A stretch of DNA of 64,000 nt from BCD1 sp965230565 (GCA_965230565.1 CBDDLH010000015.1:720191-784190); one strand, 5' to 3'. Shown: positions 53,019-63,394, numbered from the stretch's first letter. Notes: generated from the letters alone by a model not told the origin. Made by a program: numbers and translations.

Positions 53019-56000
53019 TTATTTACTCAAAATAAACCGGACGTTATACCAATCTTCTCCGGCCTTTAAGCTCACATGATACATGCCCGATGTATATCTG
53101 TCAGCAGACAGGTCAATGGAAACAATGCCCACCGCTAATTTACCGAGCGGTTTACGCATCACCTGTTTGCCAAAGGCATCGTACAGGTACAATTCAACCT
53201 CCTGACCAAGTAGATCAGCAACAGTAATATTGACAATTCCGGAAGCTGGGTTCGGATAAACATTTAAGCCAATATCAGGATCCTTCACAAACACCTCCCT
53301 GATATCGTCAGCGGCTTCTTTACCCTCCGACTGTGCCAGCGGTATTCCTCCTCCATCTGCGGATGGCAGGTAGCTACAGTTCAGGTTCCAGTTCCAGATA
53401 ACATTATGATCTGAGCCTATTCTGTCATTACTGATAAAAATACCCGTCATGTAAGTCGTAAGGGTTGCCCCCGAATCATTCACATCAAGGCCTTCAGGAG
53501 CATAAATATTGGCTGTCACAACTGACCCCTGATTTATGGAAACCTTATCCTGAACGTAAATCACACAGGTATGTTCATCCGGATTGATCGTATTGGTCTC
53601 TCCTATGGTCATCCTTCGCTTGATCATTAAGTCTGACGGTTGATTGAAAATGATCGTTGCATCTTTTTTAGTCGTCAGATTCTGGAAATACATCGAAGCA
53701 TTATCAATGATCAAGGTAGCTCCAGATTCAACGGTCACCCATCCATAGTTGCTTCCTGATAATGTCATGGTAGTATTGGCCGGAACCACCACATTATTCA
53801 GGTCGTTAAACGAATTACCCTGGAATGGCGGAAACGGAAGATCAAAATCAGCATCGATCAATTCATTCACATAACTACTGCCATCGATCATGACGTTGGC
53901 GAGATTCGCCTTGAAGAAAGTATAGATATTGGAATTCAAACCTATTTCTCCCTCATCGGCATCTTCTATTCCTACTCCACCTCCGAGCACATCCGAAGCA
54001 AACATCTCAAATTCCTCTCCGGAAATGATGGTATATGCTGAGAAGAGCGAAGAAATGTCCTCGTCCACAACCGTTGATACCACTGTACTACAATTCAGTG
54101 CATCAGTAACCGTAACCGTATATTCCCCATTTGCCGGAGCTATCACAACCGGATCGCCTGGCAAACCATCCGACCATTCAAAGGTCAGCGGATAGGTCAG
54201 ATCATCCGGATTGAGTACGTTGGCCGTCAATACCTGGATACCCTGGCACCACAACGGTACATCTTCCTGAGAGATCTCAACATCAGGCACCGGATTGATC
54301 GTGATCACAAAACTACAGGAAACGGATAAGCCCGCTTCATCAAAGAAGGTATAGGTAACCGTGTAAGTTCCCACTCCAAAGTAATCTCCCGGATCGTAAT
54401 TACTGACGGTTGAAACAACCTCACAATTATCCGTTGCCGTCGGAGGTGTCCAGAATACATTCTGTGCTCCACAGAGGGTAATATTCTCCGGACAAGGGGT
54501 ATCAATCATCGGAGCTTCGGTATCATTGACCGTGATCACGAAAGTACAGACATCACTGTTTTCACTTCCGTCAAAGACAGTACAAGTGACCAAATGGGTG
54601 CCTACCGGGAAGAAATCACCGGATTCGACAACTGTCAGCAATTCGTTTCCTCCAGGTGGAGGCGTTTCAACACAGAATTGGATTTTGTCAGAAAATCCAA
54701 ATATCCCTCCTGAAGCGATCAGGTTTCCATAACTTGACAGGGTATAGGATCCAAACCCATAATCACAACACATACCGTCTCCCTGAGCATCTTTCATCAC
54801 TAACTGGTATTGCCCATCAGGAAGATTAAAAGTCAGATCAAGTATGGAACCATCCGGCTGGTTAACATATGGCCCACCGGAGGCAACCACACTTTCATTC
54901 TCATCCAGAATCGACCAGGAAGTTTCTTCAGGGTAATTATCAAAAACAATAGTCAGATCTACTTCATTCCAGGCACAATCTCCGGAAGGTCCGCTTCCTC
55001 CAATCGTACAGGTTATGGTGGTCTCATCACAATTATCGGTTGCCGTAACCAGGAATTCCACGCTGGCACCACAAAGTCCCTGATCTGTGCCCATGGTGAT
55101 GTCTCCCGGGCAGGTAATTACCGGATCAATATTATCCTCAACCGTCACTGTGGCCGTACACGTCGCCGGATTGTTGTTATTATCGGTCACTGTCAACGTG
55201 ACTGTGTTTTCACCAAGATTTGAACAATCAAAACTAGATGGTGACACACTCAAACTGGCTACACCACAAGCATCATTCGAACCATTGTCAATATCCGCTG
55301 CCGTGATCGAGCCGGATCCATTATCATCCAGCTGAACGGTTGCATTTTGACAAATCGCTATTGGTGCAACATTATCCTGAACCATCACCGTTGCCGTACA
55401 GGTCGATACCTGGTTATTATTATCTGTTACCGTCAGCGTCACGGTATTACCTCCTACATTACCACAAGAGAAGGTTGATGGCATCACACTCAAGCTTGCA
55501 ATACCACAGGCATCGTTCGAGCCACCATCCACATCTGCTGCGGTGACTGATCCGTTACCATTGGCATCCAATTGTACCGTAGCGTTTTGACAAACTGCAT
55601 TTGGAACTACTTTGTCCACAACTGACACGGTTGCCGTACAGGTCGACACCTGGTTGTTATTATCCGTTACCGTCAAGGTTACAGTATTACCTCCTACTTC
55701 ATCACAAGTAAAAGTGGAAGGTGACACGCTCAAATTTGCAATACCACAAGCATCGCTCGAACCGCCGTCAACATCTGCTGCGGTGATCGAACCATTGCCA
55801 TTGGCATCCAATTGTACGGTTGCATTTTGACAAACGGCACCTGGAGCTACATTGTCCTGGACGGTAACCGTTGCCGTACAAGTTGACACCTGGTTGTTGT
55901 TATCTGTTACTGTCAACGTCACCGTGTTACCACCAACATTCCCACAGTCAAAGGTGGATTGGGAAACACTCAAGTTTGCCACACCGCAAGCATCGCTCGA

Positions 56001-59000
56001 TCCGCCGTCAACATCTGCCGTGGTAATCGAGCCATTACCATTAGCATCCAGTTGAACGGTTGTGTTTTGGCAAACAGCCGTTGGTGCCACATTATCCTGA
56101 ACAGTCACAGTCGCTGTACAGGTCGATACCTGGTTGTTGTTATCCGTTACCGTCAACGTCACGGTATTCGCTCCAACATTTGCACAGCCGAAAGCAGATG
56201 GTTGTACGTTCAAACTCTTTATGCCACAGGCATCATTCGAGCCGCCATCTACATCTGCGGCAGTGATCGAACCGTTGCCATTGGCATCTAGTTGAACAGT
56301 AGTGTTTTGGCAAACAGCATTTGGTGCTATGTTGTCTACAACCATTACCATTGCCTGACAGGTAGATGGATTTCCATTATTGTCTACGGCTGTTAAGGTT
56401 AAAGTAACGGCATTCATACCTACATTTGAACAATCAAACGTTGAAGGACTAACCGTTAAATTGGCTAATCCGCAGGCATCCATCGAGCCGCCATCTACAT
56501 CCGATGCCACGATCGAAGCATTTCCTGTATTATCCAGATATACGGTGATGTCCTGACATACAGCCGTCGGTGAAACATTATCTTCCACGGTCACTGTTGC
56601 CGTACAGGTCGACACTAAACTGTTATTGTCCGTCACTGTCAGGGTCACGGTATTGGCTCCTACATCGCTACAATTGAAGCTCGATGGTGAAACACTCAAA
56701 CTCGCTATGCCACAGGCATCACTCGAACCGCCATCCACATCGGCTGCTGTGATCGAACCGTTACCGTTTGCATCCAACTGGACAGTGGCGCTTTGACAGA
56801 CTGCATTCGGCGCTACATTGTCAACTACGGTTACATTCGCCGTACAGGTAGATACCTGATTATTATTATCCGTGACTGTCAGGGTAACTGTATTCGAACC
56901 TACATTAGCACAGCCAAATGAATTTGGCATAACGCTCAGACTTGCAATGCCACAGGCATCACTCGAACCGCCATCCACATCGGCTGCTATGATCGATCCA
57001 TTGCCATTCGCATCCAATTGGACAGTGGCGCTTTGGCAGACTGCATTTGGTGCTACATTGTCGACTACGGTTACATTCGCCGTACAGGTGGATACCTGAT
57101 TATTGTTGTCTGTTACTGTCAAAGTAACGGTATTGGAACCAACATTAGCACAGCCGAATGAATTCGGCGATACGCTCAGACTTGCAATGCCGCACGCATC
57201 ATTCGAGCCGCCATCCACATCTGCTGCTGTGATCGATCCATTGCCGTTGGCATCCAATTGAACGGTTGTGTTCTGGCAAACTGCATTTGGTGCCTCATTG
57301 TCCTGAACGGTCACATTAAAGGTACACTGATCTGAGCCTACCGGATTAGTGGCTGTTGCAGTTACAGTTGTCGTACCTACCGGAAAAGTACTTCCCGGCT
57401 GAGGAGAATAACTAATTGTTGAGGGCGGAATACCTGTATTTTCGGTAGCAGCAAATGAGACCACTGCATTACATTGTCCGGCATCCGTATCAACTGTCAT
57501 ATCTGCAGGGCATTGAATATCCGGAGCGACTCCGGTTATGGTAACCGTAAAGGAACAGCTGGCCGTCAGCCCTCCCTGGTCTGTAACTACAAATGTGTTA
57601 GTCGTAGAACCAATAGGGAACGTAGCACTACTGGCTAATCCACCTGTCTGATTTGTCGTAGGAGTACAATTATCAGTACCTACAGGAGTAGTGTAATTTA
57701 CTACGGCTCCCGAAGCACTTGTCGCAGTAGTTGAAATATTAGCCGGACAGGTTATTGCCGGCGAGATATTATCTTCAACGATAACCGAAGCGGAACAACT
57801 TGATGAATTACCATTATTATCGGTTACTGTCAGGGTTACCTGAGGCAAACCACTATTCAGGGTTTGTCCGGTGTTTGCCGATCCGGCAGTATTGGCCATA
57901 GGGGTTGCCCAAATGAAATCGGAGTACTGTTTACCTGTACCTTGCAATTGAAGAGAGTACCCTTCAGGAGTAGAACCAGGTTCAGAAACACCTATATCGG
58001 TGGAAGTCATTCCATTTGCAGGTCCTTCGGATGCAGTAGTGGTTCCTTCATAACTAAGGAATTGTACCACATTATTCATATCATCAACAAGTGCAAATCC
58101 ATCATTTGATCCATTTTGGATTCCAGAAATATTGACGGTATAAATAGTAAAGTCACCGGAGCTGGCTACTGTTGCACCCGATAAATTTGAATTCCCATAA
58201 TTAGTTCCTGATTGATTGTATAAGGCGATAGACCACCCTGAGACATCTCCTGTTGCTACCACTTCAATAAATTCATTAGCATCAGCTCCTGAATCATCAT
58301 AATGGAATTCATTGATCCATGCATCTAATGGAAATGGAGCATAATCTGCACATCCCCAACTGGATTGACTCAATGAATAGCCCTGAATGCCACAAGCATC
58401 ATTAGAACCATTATTAATATCTGAAACAGCCAGCGTTCCTGTACCATTGGCATCCAACTGTACCGTGGCATTCTGGCAAATGGTATTTGGTAGCGTTATA
58501 TCCTGTATTGTTATCGTCAGAGAGCAGGATGCACTTAATCCATTATTGTCAGTTACGGTTAATGTCGCAGCATTTGGACCTACATCCGAGCAATCAAAAC
58601 TATTCGGTGACAAGGTCATGCTGGCTATGCCACATGCGTCATTTGATCCATTATCAGCTGCACTTGCAGGGACTACTGCGGTACCATTTGGAGTCAATGC
58701 ATACCAAAGTTGTTGACAAATGGCTGTTGGAGGCACATTATCGATCACCGTAACGGTAAAGCTACACTGATCCATATTGCCAGCATCATCGGTGGCTTTC
58801 CAGGTTTCGGTGGTAGTGCCTACCGGGAAGGTAGCTCCTATACCCAATCCGGAAGCCAGCATGGTTGGAATAGTTCCTCCATCAAACTCTATGGCAAATA
58901 GAGCTGTTGCGTATGGGAGCCAGTCATTCCAGTCAGGATTGGTACCCGACCAATTGATTACCGCCCAATCTTCACTTCCTCCATAATTATTTGGTTCACC

Positions 59001-60743
59001 TGGTGCCCAGTTGGTATACACCACCGGTTCCCCGGTCACCCATTCCCAGGTACCTTCTTGATCACGGTCAGTATGACCGATCCAGATCCTGCCCGGGTTG
59101 AAGTTGGAAACATATGTATTCTCAGCCGCGCTATTTATGGTAACGAGGTGTCCGCCACTGGCAATGGCCTGAGCATGTGCATCTTCAGGAGTGGTTGGGG
59201 AATTAGAAAGGAAATAAGTATGTCCCTGGAAGGTTCCCATATAGGTAAATCCTGGTAAGCTTGTAGGCAAATTACCCGTTCCGCAATTATCCGTAGCCGA
59301 TGGCTGATCGTAATTGACCACAGCACCACAAACACCAGGATCGGCATTAACGGTAATATCAAACGGGCAGGTAATATTTGGTACTGAAACATCTACAACA
59401 GTTATGGTTGCCGTACAATTATCTGTCGCTCCATGCACATCCTGAACGGTAAGCGTCACATTGGTCGTTCCCAATGGATAAGGTCCCGGAGGGCTTATTG
59501 TTAAACTAAATGAATCCCCATCCAAATCAAAGGAACCACCATCAAAATCATTCGCTGTAGCCGTTCCCTGACAACCGGCATCTGCATTTACGGTTACATT
59601 TTGACAAACAGCTGTTGGTGCAGCGTTACAATTTCCAGCCGCATCTCCTACCGTTACCGTTGCGGAACAAGTCGATGTTAATCCTGCATTATCGGTAACC
59701 GTTAGCGTTACATTAAAAGTTGATCCAACATCATCACAATCGTAGGTTGTTGTGCCTGCGAGGCTAAACCCATTTGGATCAATTCCACAATTGTCTGTTG
59801 AATTAGCATTGACTTGTGATGGAGTAACGGAAACGGTTCCGCCCGCTCCAATATTTATAGTAAGGTTTTGGCAGTTAGCCGTTGGTGCTTCTGTGTCCTG
59901 TACCGTTAATGTTGTAGTGCAGGAATTGCTCAAGCCTGCTGCATCAAAGGCGGTCAAAGTAATCGTTGTATTGCCAGGTCCAACGACGGTTCCCGGAGCA
60001 GGGCTCTGGGTAATGTTCACCATGCCGCAATTGTCACTATAGTTTGTTCCTGTTTGAGCTGTAATATTTGCTGTAAAATGCGTATCGTCACAAGAAGCAT
60101 CAAATTTCGGATCAATAGCAAAATCTATCCGGTCGCCAGCGTTTACATTAAGATTAATAGAATAGCCCGTTGTACCCAATGGAATATTCAGGTATTCATA
60201 AATCTGGCTACCATTATGAAAGATCCGCACATTTGCTCCATCTCCACAATTACCGTCACGGTCATAAAAATCCCCACTGATCTGGATAGTCCCGGTAAAC
60301 GGGCTCGTCCACCTTCGGACAGCCCAGGTCAATCCTTCGAACTGCGGATGGCCGCCATTCGCATCAAGCTGAGGAAAATCCAAAATGGCCCCAACTCCGG
60401 GGTTATTCCAGACAAAACCGGTATAGTTTGGTAACTGTACAAACCCATCCGCATTAAAAGCAGCGTAACTACCATATTCCCAGTTATTATTACCCTGAAT
60501 ACCGGAAAAGTCAGATGAACTATTGGTAATCACTTCCCCTGGTTCTATGGTTAGGTCCGGCACGGTAGCTGAACAACCTGAAACAGCAGGCAGCGTCGGA
60601 CAGGAAATCTGAGGAGCAATATTATCCACAACCGCTACAGTTGCAGTACAATTATCTGAGTCACCGTTTAAATCAGTCACTGTTAGCGTTACCGTGTTAT
60701 TTCCCAGGTCAGAACAATTGAAAGAAGTTTTACTAAGAGTCAT
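53019..60743 (-). CDS. Giant T9SS adhesin with HYR-like repeats, C-type lectin and lamin-tail domains (N terminus missing)
   Basis: At least 2574 residues. From the N side: an Ig/HYR unit, a lectin-like beta domain (GVGAILDFPQLDANGG...), several HYR units, a C-type lectin domain (IWIGHTDRDQEGTWEWVTGE...WAPGEPNNYGGSEDWAVIN), a lamin-tail domain (INEFHYDDSGADANEFIEVV), then nine consecutive ~80-residue repeats (VCQNATVQLDANGNGSITAA with ACGIASLSV and NTVTLTVTDNNNQVSTC) at about 55140-57300. A cysteine-containing calcium-type region and final T9SS domain (LNVYPNPASGIVNITVADL to YNVRFILSK) close it. The ATG at 60743 is not a genuine start: TAG lies just upstream and the codon is inside a repeat unit. 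Real N-terminus and signal peptide are lost at the contig junction. Confidence 0.9.
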   Translation of the reverse strand: MTLSKTSFNCSDLGNNTVTLTVTDLNGDSDNCTATVAVVDNIAPQISCPTLPAVSGCSATVPDLTIEPGEVITNSSSDFSGIQGNNNWEYGSYAAFNADGFVQLPNYTGFVWNNPGVGAILDFPQLDANGGHPQFEGLTWAVRRWTSPFTGTIQISGDFYDRDGNCGDGANVRIFHNGSQIYEYLNIPLGTTGYSINLNVNAGDRIDFAIDPKFDASCDDTHFTANITAQTGTNYSDNCGMVNITQSPAPGTVVGPGNTTITLTAFDAAGLSNSCTTTLTVQDTEAPTANCQNLTINIGAGGTVSVTPSQVNANSTDNCGIDPNGFSLAGTTTYDCDDVGSTFNVTLTVTDNAGLTSTCSATVTVGDAAGNCNAAPTAVCQNVTVNADAGCQGTATANDFDGGSFDLDGDSFSLTISPPGPYPLGTTNVTLTVQDVHGATDNCTATITVVDVSVPNITCPFDITVNADPGVCGAVVNYDQPSATDNCGTGNLPTSLPGFTYMGTFQGHTYFLSNSPTTPEDAHAQAIASGGHLVTINSAAENTYVSNFNPGRIWIGHTDRDQEGTWEWVTGEPVVYTNWAPGEPNNYGGSEDWAVINWSGTNPDWNDWLPYATALFAIEFDGGTIPTMLASGLGIGATFPVGTTTETWKATDDAGNMDQCSFTVTVIDNVPPTAICQQLWYALTPNGTAVVPASAADNGSNDACGIASMTLSPNSFDCSDVGPNAATLTVTDNNGLSASCSLTITIQDITLPNTICQNATVQLDANGTGTLAVSDINNGSNDACGIQGYSLSQSSWGCADYAPFPLDAWINEFHYDDSGADANEFIEVVATGDVSGWSIALYNQSGTNYGNSNLSGATVASSGDFTIYTVNISGIQNGSNDGFALVDDMNNVVQFLSYEGTTTASEGPANGMTSTDIGVSEPGSTPEGYSLQLQGTGKQYSDFIWATPMANTAGSANTGQTLNSGLPQVTLTVTDNNGNSSSCSASVIVEDNISPAITCPANISTTATSASGAVVNYTTPVGTDNCTPTTNQTGGLASSATFPIGSTTNTFVVTDQGGLTASCSFTVTITGVAPDIQCPADMTVDTDAGQCNAVVSFAATENTGIPPSTISYSPQPGSTFPVGTTTVTATATNPVGSDQCTFNVTVQDNEAPNAVCQNTTVQLDANGNGSITAADVDGGSNDACGIASLSVSPNSFGCANVGSNTVTLTVTDNNNQVSTCTANVTVVDNVAPNAVCQSATVQLDANGNGSIIAADVDGGSSDACGIASLSVMPNSFGCANVGSNTVTLTVTDNNNQVSTCTANVTVVDNVAPNAVCQSATVQLDANGNGSITAADVDGGSSDACGIASLSVSPSSFNCSDVGANTVTLTVTDNNSLVSTCTATVTVEDNVSPTAVCQDITVYLDNTGNASIVASDVDGGSMDACGLANLTVSPSTFDCSNVGMNAVTLTLTAVDNNGNPSTCQAMVMVVDNIAPNAVCQNTTVQLDANGNGSITAADVDGGSNDACGIKSLNVQPSAFGCANVGANTVTLTVTDNNNQVSTCTATVTVQDNVAPTAVCQNTTVQLDANGNGSITTADVDGGSSDACGVANLSVSQSTFDCGNVGGNTVTLTVTDNNNQVSTCTATVTVQDNVAPGAVCQNATVQLDANGNGSITAADVDGGSSDACGIANLSVSPSTFTCDEVGGNTVTLTVTDNNNQVSTCTATVSVVDKVVPNAVCQNATVQLDANGNGSVTAADVDGGSNDACGIASLSVMPSTFSCGNVGGNTVTLTVTDNNNQVSTCTATVMVQDNVAPIAICQNATVQLDDNGSGSITAADIDNGSNDACGVASLSVSPSSFDCSNLGENTVTLTVTDNNNNPATCTATVTVEDNIDPVITCPGDITMGTDQGLCGASVEFLVTATDNCDETTITCTIGGSGPSGDCAWNEVDLTIVFDNYPEETSWSILDENESVVASGGPYVNQPDGSILDLTFNLPDGQYQLVMKDAQGDGMCCDYGFGSYTLSSYGNLIASGGIFGFSDKIQFCVETPPPGGNELLTVVESGDFFPVGTHLVTCTVFDGSENSDVCTFVITVNDTEAPMIDTPCPENITLCGAQNVFWTPPTATDNCEVVSTVSNYDPGDYFGVGTYTVTYTFFDEAGLSVSCSFVITINPVPDVEISQEDVPLWCQGIQVLTANVLNPDDLTYPLTFEWSDGLPGDPVVIAPANGEYTVTVTDALNCSTVVSTVVDEDISSLFSAYTIISGEEFEMFASDVLGGGVGIEDADEGEIGLNSNIYTFFKANLANVMIDGSSYVNELIDADFDLPFPPFQGNSFNDLNNVVVPANTTMTLSGSNYGWVTVESGATLIIDNASMYFQNLTTKKDATIIFNQPSDLMIKRRMTIGETNTINPDEHTCVIYVQDKVSINQGSVVTANIYAPEGLDVNDSGATLTTYMTGIFISNDRIGSDHNVIWNWNLNCSYLPSADGGGIPLAQSEGKEAADDIREVFVKDPDIGLNVYPNPASGIVNITVADLLGQEVELYLYDAFGKQVMRKPLGKLAVGIVSIDLSADRYTSGMYHVSLKAGEDWYNVRFILSK
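55140..57300 (-). repeat. Nine ~240-bp tandem repeats inside the adhesin gene
   Basis: Consecutive units of about 240 bases encode the ~80-residue repeat listed for the adhesin. The units are highly similar at DNA level (for example the ACGCATCNTTCGAGCC and TTGGCATCCAATTG words recur every ~240 bases). Such arrays often mislead assembly and may vary in copy number. Confidence 0.85.
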
Positions 60744-61195
60744 TGACTACTGATTAATTCAAAGTTATCATATTGCTGTTCATGCAAAGTGTATAGCAGT
60801 TCTTCATACTCTTGACATATCCAAGAGTGGTCATGGTAAGCATTGATATGTTGTACAACGTCTGAAAAGTTATGATTGATTTTGAAAGAATATTGTGCTT
60901 TGTTGAGCAGTTGTTTTACTTTTTTAGAAATATGCAGTTGCTCAAAGTCCAACAGAGCATATTCAAACTGTATTTCTGGTAGCAGTATGGCAATATCATT
61001 GACATCGTGCATAGCGGTACTTATAAAACCTGCTTGTGCCAGTTTAATATAAAACTCTGGCTCAAAACTATTGGAATAATAGTAGTTTAAATCCATATTT
61101 TTATAGATAAAGTTTTCAACCAGTTCTTGGTTATTGATGGCTTCTAAATCAATATAATAGATAACAACTCCTTTGTTGAAATTGTATCCATCCAA
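60740..61195 (-). CDS. Leucyl/phenylalanyl-tRNA-protein transferase-like protein, C-terminally truncated at the contig junction
   Basis: About 150 codons of an Aat-like fold. The sequence LLDFEQLHISKKVKQLLNKA, then YSFKINHNFSDVVQHINAYH and SWICQEYEELLYTLHEQQYD corresponds to the Aat core (pattern LH.SR..RK, F..V...C, W....E.Y..LH..G). Homology stops at YDNFELIS, right where the adhesin sequence begins; the normal last ~80 residues with the acceptor-binding part are absent. Canonical Aat enzymes add Leu/Phe to N-terminal Lys/Arg proteins. The start is uncertain: TTG at 61195 or ATG at 61096. The codon use is AT-rich like the rest of the Campylobacterota-type segment. Confidence 0.6.
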   Translation of the reverse strand: MDGYNFNKGVVIYYIDLEAINNQELVENFIYKNMDLNYYYSNSFEPEFYIKLAQAGFISTAMHDVNDIAILLPEIQFEYALLDFEQLHISKKVKQLLNKAQYSFKINHNFSDVVQHINAYHDHSWICQEYEELLYTLHEQQYDNFELISSQ

Positions 61196-61197
61196 GA

Positions 61198-61665
61198 TTA
61201 ATCTTGGATAATTTTAATATGGTTTTTCTTTTCAATCAAAGAGATGAGTTGGTTGTCTTTTATAATCATTTCTCCATAGGCTTTTTGTCTGCCTTTGGAA
61301 ATATATTTAAAATGAATATGCTCGTTTTGAGTAATTTCAATAAATTTATGGGGTTGTACAAAAAGTGTTCCTTGAATTAACTGATTTTTCAGTCCTTCTT
61401 GAATAATTTTAATAATATGATATTTGTCTTTTTTATATTTAACTTCTGCCTTGATATGGTTTTTTTCATAGTGTTCATTATAAAAAATAAGATATTTTTT
61501 CCCCACAAGAAGCCTGGCAATAGGATTGGTCACTTTAATGTATAAATAGTTTTCATGAACTGTTTGGATGTTTTTGATGGTACCTAGTTTAAGACCACTA
61601 TAATAAATTGCATAATTTGCAAAAGCAAAAGAGCTGAACAATAGTATGATAAAAATTGCTCTCAT
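61198..61665 (-). CDS. Small exported protein (155 aa), Campylobacterota type
   Basis: Starts MRAIFIILLFSSFAFANYAI with a signal peptide. The mature part is beta-rich and Lys-rich (YSGLKLGTIKNIQTVHENYL, HKFIEITQNEHIHFKYISKG) with no known motif. A GAAAGG Shine-Dalgarno-like site lies eight bases before the ATG at 61665; a longer frame to 61695 is less likely. It overlaps or abuts the Aat-like gene (3 bases apart). Campylobacterota genomes have small periplasmic proteins of this look. Function unknown. Confidence 0.65.
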   Translation of the reverse strand: MRAIFIILLFSSFAFANYAIYYSGLKLGTIKNIQTVHENYLYIKVTNPIARLLVGKKYLIFYNEHYEKNHIKAEVKYKKDKYHIIKIIQEGLKNQLIQGTLFVQPHKFIEITQNEHIHFKYISKGRQKAYGEMIIKDNQLISLIEKKNHIKIIQD

Positions 61666-61865
61666 GTATAACCTTTCAAAAGAGTATACACCCAATTAAT
61701 TATACTCTTTTGGTACAGTTTAGTCAAAGATTGTGAAGTAATAGTGTGGGCATAAATAGGGGGATTGCGTTGCATATTGTAACATGAAAAAAAACAGAAA
61801 AAAAGACAATGCCTATTTTTTGGGAGTTTTTAAAATGTTGATTTAACCAATAAACAAAAATTGGC

Positions 61866-61871
61866 TATAAT
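61866..61871 (+). promoter_or_regulatory. Sigma-70 type -10 box (TATAAT) of the fumarase gene
   Basis: TATAAT preceded by GGC lies 30 bases before the ATG, unlike the TAnnTTTG boxes in the rest of the window. AGAAAGG at 61886-61892 is a standard Shine-Dalgarno site. Both features support a non-Bacteroidota source for this end. Confidence 0.6.
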
Positions 61872-61900
61872 ATCTCAAATTTTACAGAAAGGTATTTTAT

Positions 61901-63394
61901 ATGGCGAAGATTACAGAGAAAGATATTATTGATAGTATTGCAGATGCCTGTCAATATATCTCTTTTTACCATCCAGAAGATTTTGTAAAAGGGATGGTAA
62001 CAGCGTATGAAAATGAGAAGAGTGAATCAGCAAAGAATGCTATTGGACAGATTTTAATTAACTCTAAAATGTGTGCAATGGGGCATAGACCTTTATGTCA
62101 AGATACAGGAAGTGTCAATATCTTTATTAAAGTAGGGCTCAAAGCTGATTTAGATATTTCAAGAGACTTAGAAGATATTTTAAATGAAGGTGTGGCAAAA
62201 GGGTATACAGACCCTGATAATACATTACGTTTCTCAGTGGTTGAAGACCCTGCCGGTGAGAGAAGAAATACTAAAAATAATACACCAGCAGTGATTCACT
62301 ACAGTGTGGATGCCAACTCAGATAAAATTGATATTACTGTGGCAGCAAAAGGTGGGGGAAGTGAAAACAAATCAAAATTTGCTGTATTAAATCCAAGTGA
62401 TTCTATTTATGACTGGGTTATGTCAAATGTTGAGCAAATGGGAGCAGGATGGTGTCCTCCTGGAATTTTGGGAATTGGTATTGGTGGAAACCCAGAAAAA
62501 TCAATGCTGTTAGCAAAAGAAGCATTAATGGGGCATGTTGATATTCATGAACTTAAAGCAAGAGGTCCTCAAAATGCCTTAGAAGAGTTAAGACTGAAAC
62601 TGTATGAAGACATCAACAAAATTGGTATTGGCGCACAAGGTTTAGGTGGTTTAACCACAGTTTTAGATGTTAAAATCTTAGATTATCCATGTCACGCAGC
62701 TTCTTTACCAGTTGCAATGATTCCTAACTGTGCAGCTACACGACATATTCATTTTGAATTAGATGGAAATGGTGCGGCTACATTTAACAAACCTGATTTA
62801 GATATTTGGCCAGACTTAGAATTACCAATGGATACTGTTAAAAAAGTCAACATCGAAGATTTAACCAAAGAAAATCTATCTCAATACAAATCAGGTGATA
62901 CACTACTATTATCTGGAAAAATCTTAACAGCACGTGATGCTGCTCACAAAAAAATTGTTGAGTACAAAAATGCTGGTAAGTCACTTCCAAATGGAGTTGA
63001 TTTAAAAGACCGATTTATCTACTATGTTGGACCAGTTGATCCAGTAAGAGATGAGGTAGTAGGACCTGCAGGACCAACCACATCTACAAGAATGGATAAA
63101 TTTACCAAAGACATGATGGAAATTGGAATCATGGGTATGATTGGTAAAGCAGAGCGAAAACAACCAACCATTGATTTAATTAAAGAGTATAAATCCATGT
63201 ACTTAATCGCAACAGGTGGAGCTGCTTATTTAATTTCTCAATCTATTAAAAATGCGAAAATTTTAGCATTTGAAGAGATGGGAATGGAAGCTATTTATGA
63301 ATTTGAAGTTAAAGATATGCCTGTAACGGTTGCTGTTGATACTGAGGGTAACTCAATTCATACAACAGGACCTGCTCAATGGAGAGCAATTTAA
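61901..63394 (+). CDS. Fumarate hydratase class I (Fe-S), single-chain
   Basis: A 497-residue class I fumarase. The N-terminal domain has INSKMCAMGHRPLCQDTGSV (Cys ligand of the [4Fe-4S] cluster) and GGGSENKSKF; Cys in the GAGWCPPGILGIGIGG and IPNCAATRHIHFELDG segments are further cluster ligands. The C-terminal domain has SGKILTARDAAHKKI and YVGPVDPVRDEVVGPAGPT. It interconverts fumarate and malate in the TCA or reverse TCA cycle. The promoter is TATAAT-type and the ribosome site is AGAAAGG. Convergent with the kinase gene over a shared terminator. Confidence 0.93.
   Translation: MAKITEKDIIDSIADACQYISFYHPEDFVKGMVTAYENEKSESAKNAIGQILINSKMCAMGHRPLCQDTGSVNIFIKVGLKADLDISRDLEDILNEGVAKGYTDPDNTLRFSVVEDPAGERRNTKNNTPAVIHYSVDANSDKIDITVAAKGGGSENKSKFAVLNPSDSIYDWVMSNVEQMGAGWCPPGILGIGIGGNPEKSMLLAKEALMGHVDIHELKARGPQNALEELRLKLYEDINKIGIGAQGLGGLTTVLDVKILDYPCHAASLPVAMIPNCAATRHIHFELDGNGAATFNKPDLDIWPDLELPMDTVKKVNIEDLTKENLSQYKSGDTLLLSGKILTARDAAHKKIVEYKNAGKSLPNGVDLKDRFIYYVGPVDPVRDEVVGPAGPTTSTRMDKFTKDMMEIGIMGMIGKAERKQPTIDLIKEYKSMYLIATGGAAYLISQSIKNAKILAFEEMGMEAIYEFEVKDMPVTVAVDTEGNSIHTTGPAQWRAI

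Noticed and set aside
55140..57300. The ~240-bp periodic repeats as a CRISPR or satellite
   Set aside because: They are in frame inside an open adhesin gene and encode a clear protein repeat.
53929..60434. Long plus-strand ORFs opposite the adhesin
   Set aside because: They mirror the repeat periodicity and lack protein-like features; they are shadows of the coding strand.
60741..60743. ATG 60743 as genuine start of the giant adhesin
   Set aside because: It lies inside a repeat unit (ASM-TLS in other units), has no signal peptide, and the upstream sequence belongs to another genome type.
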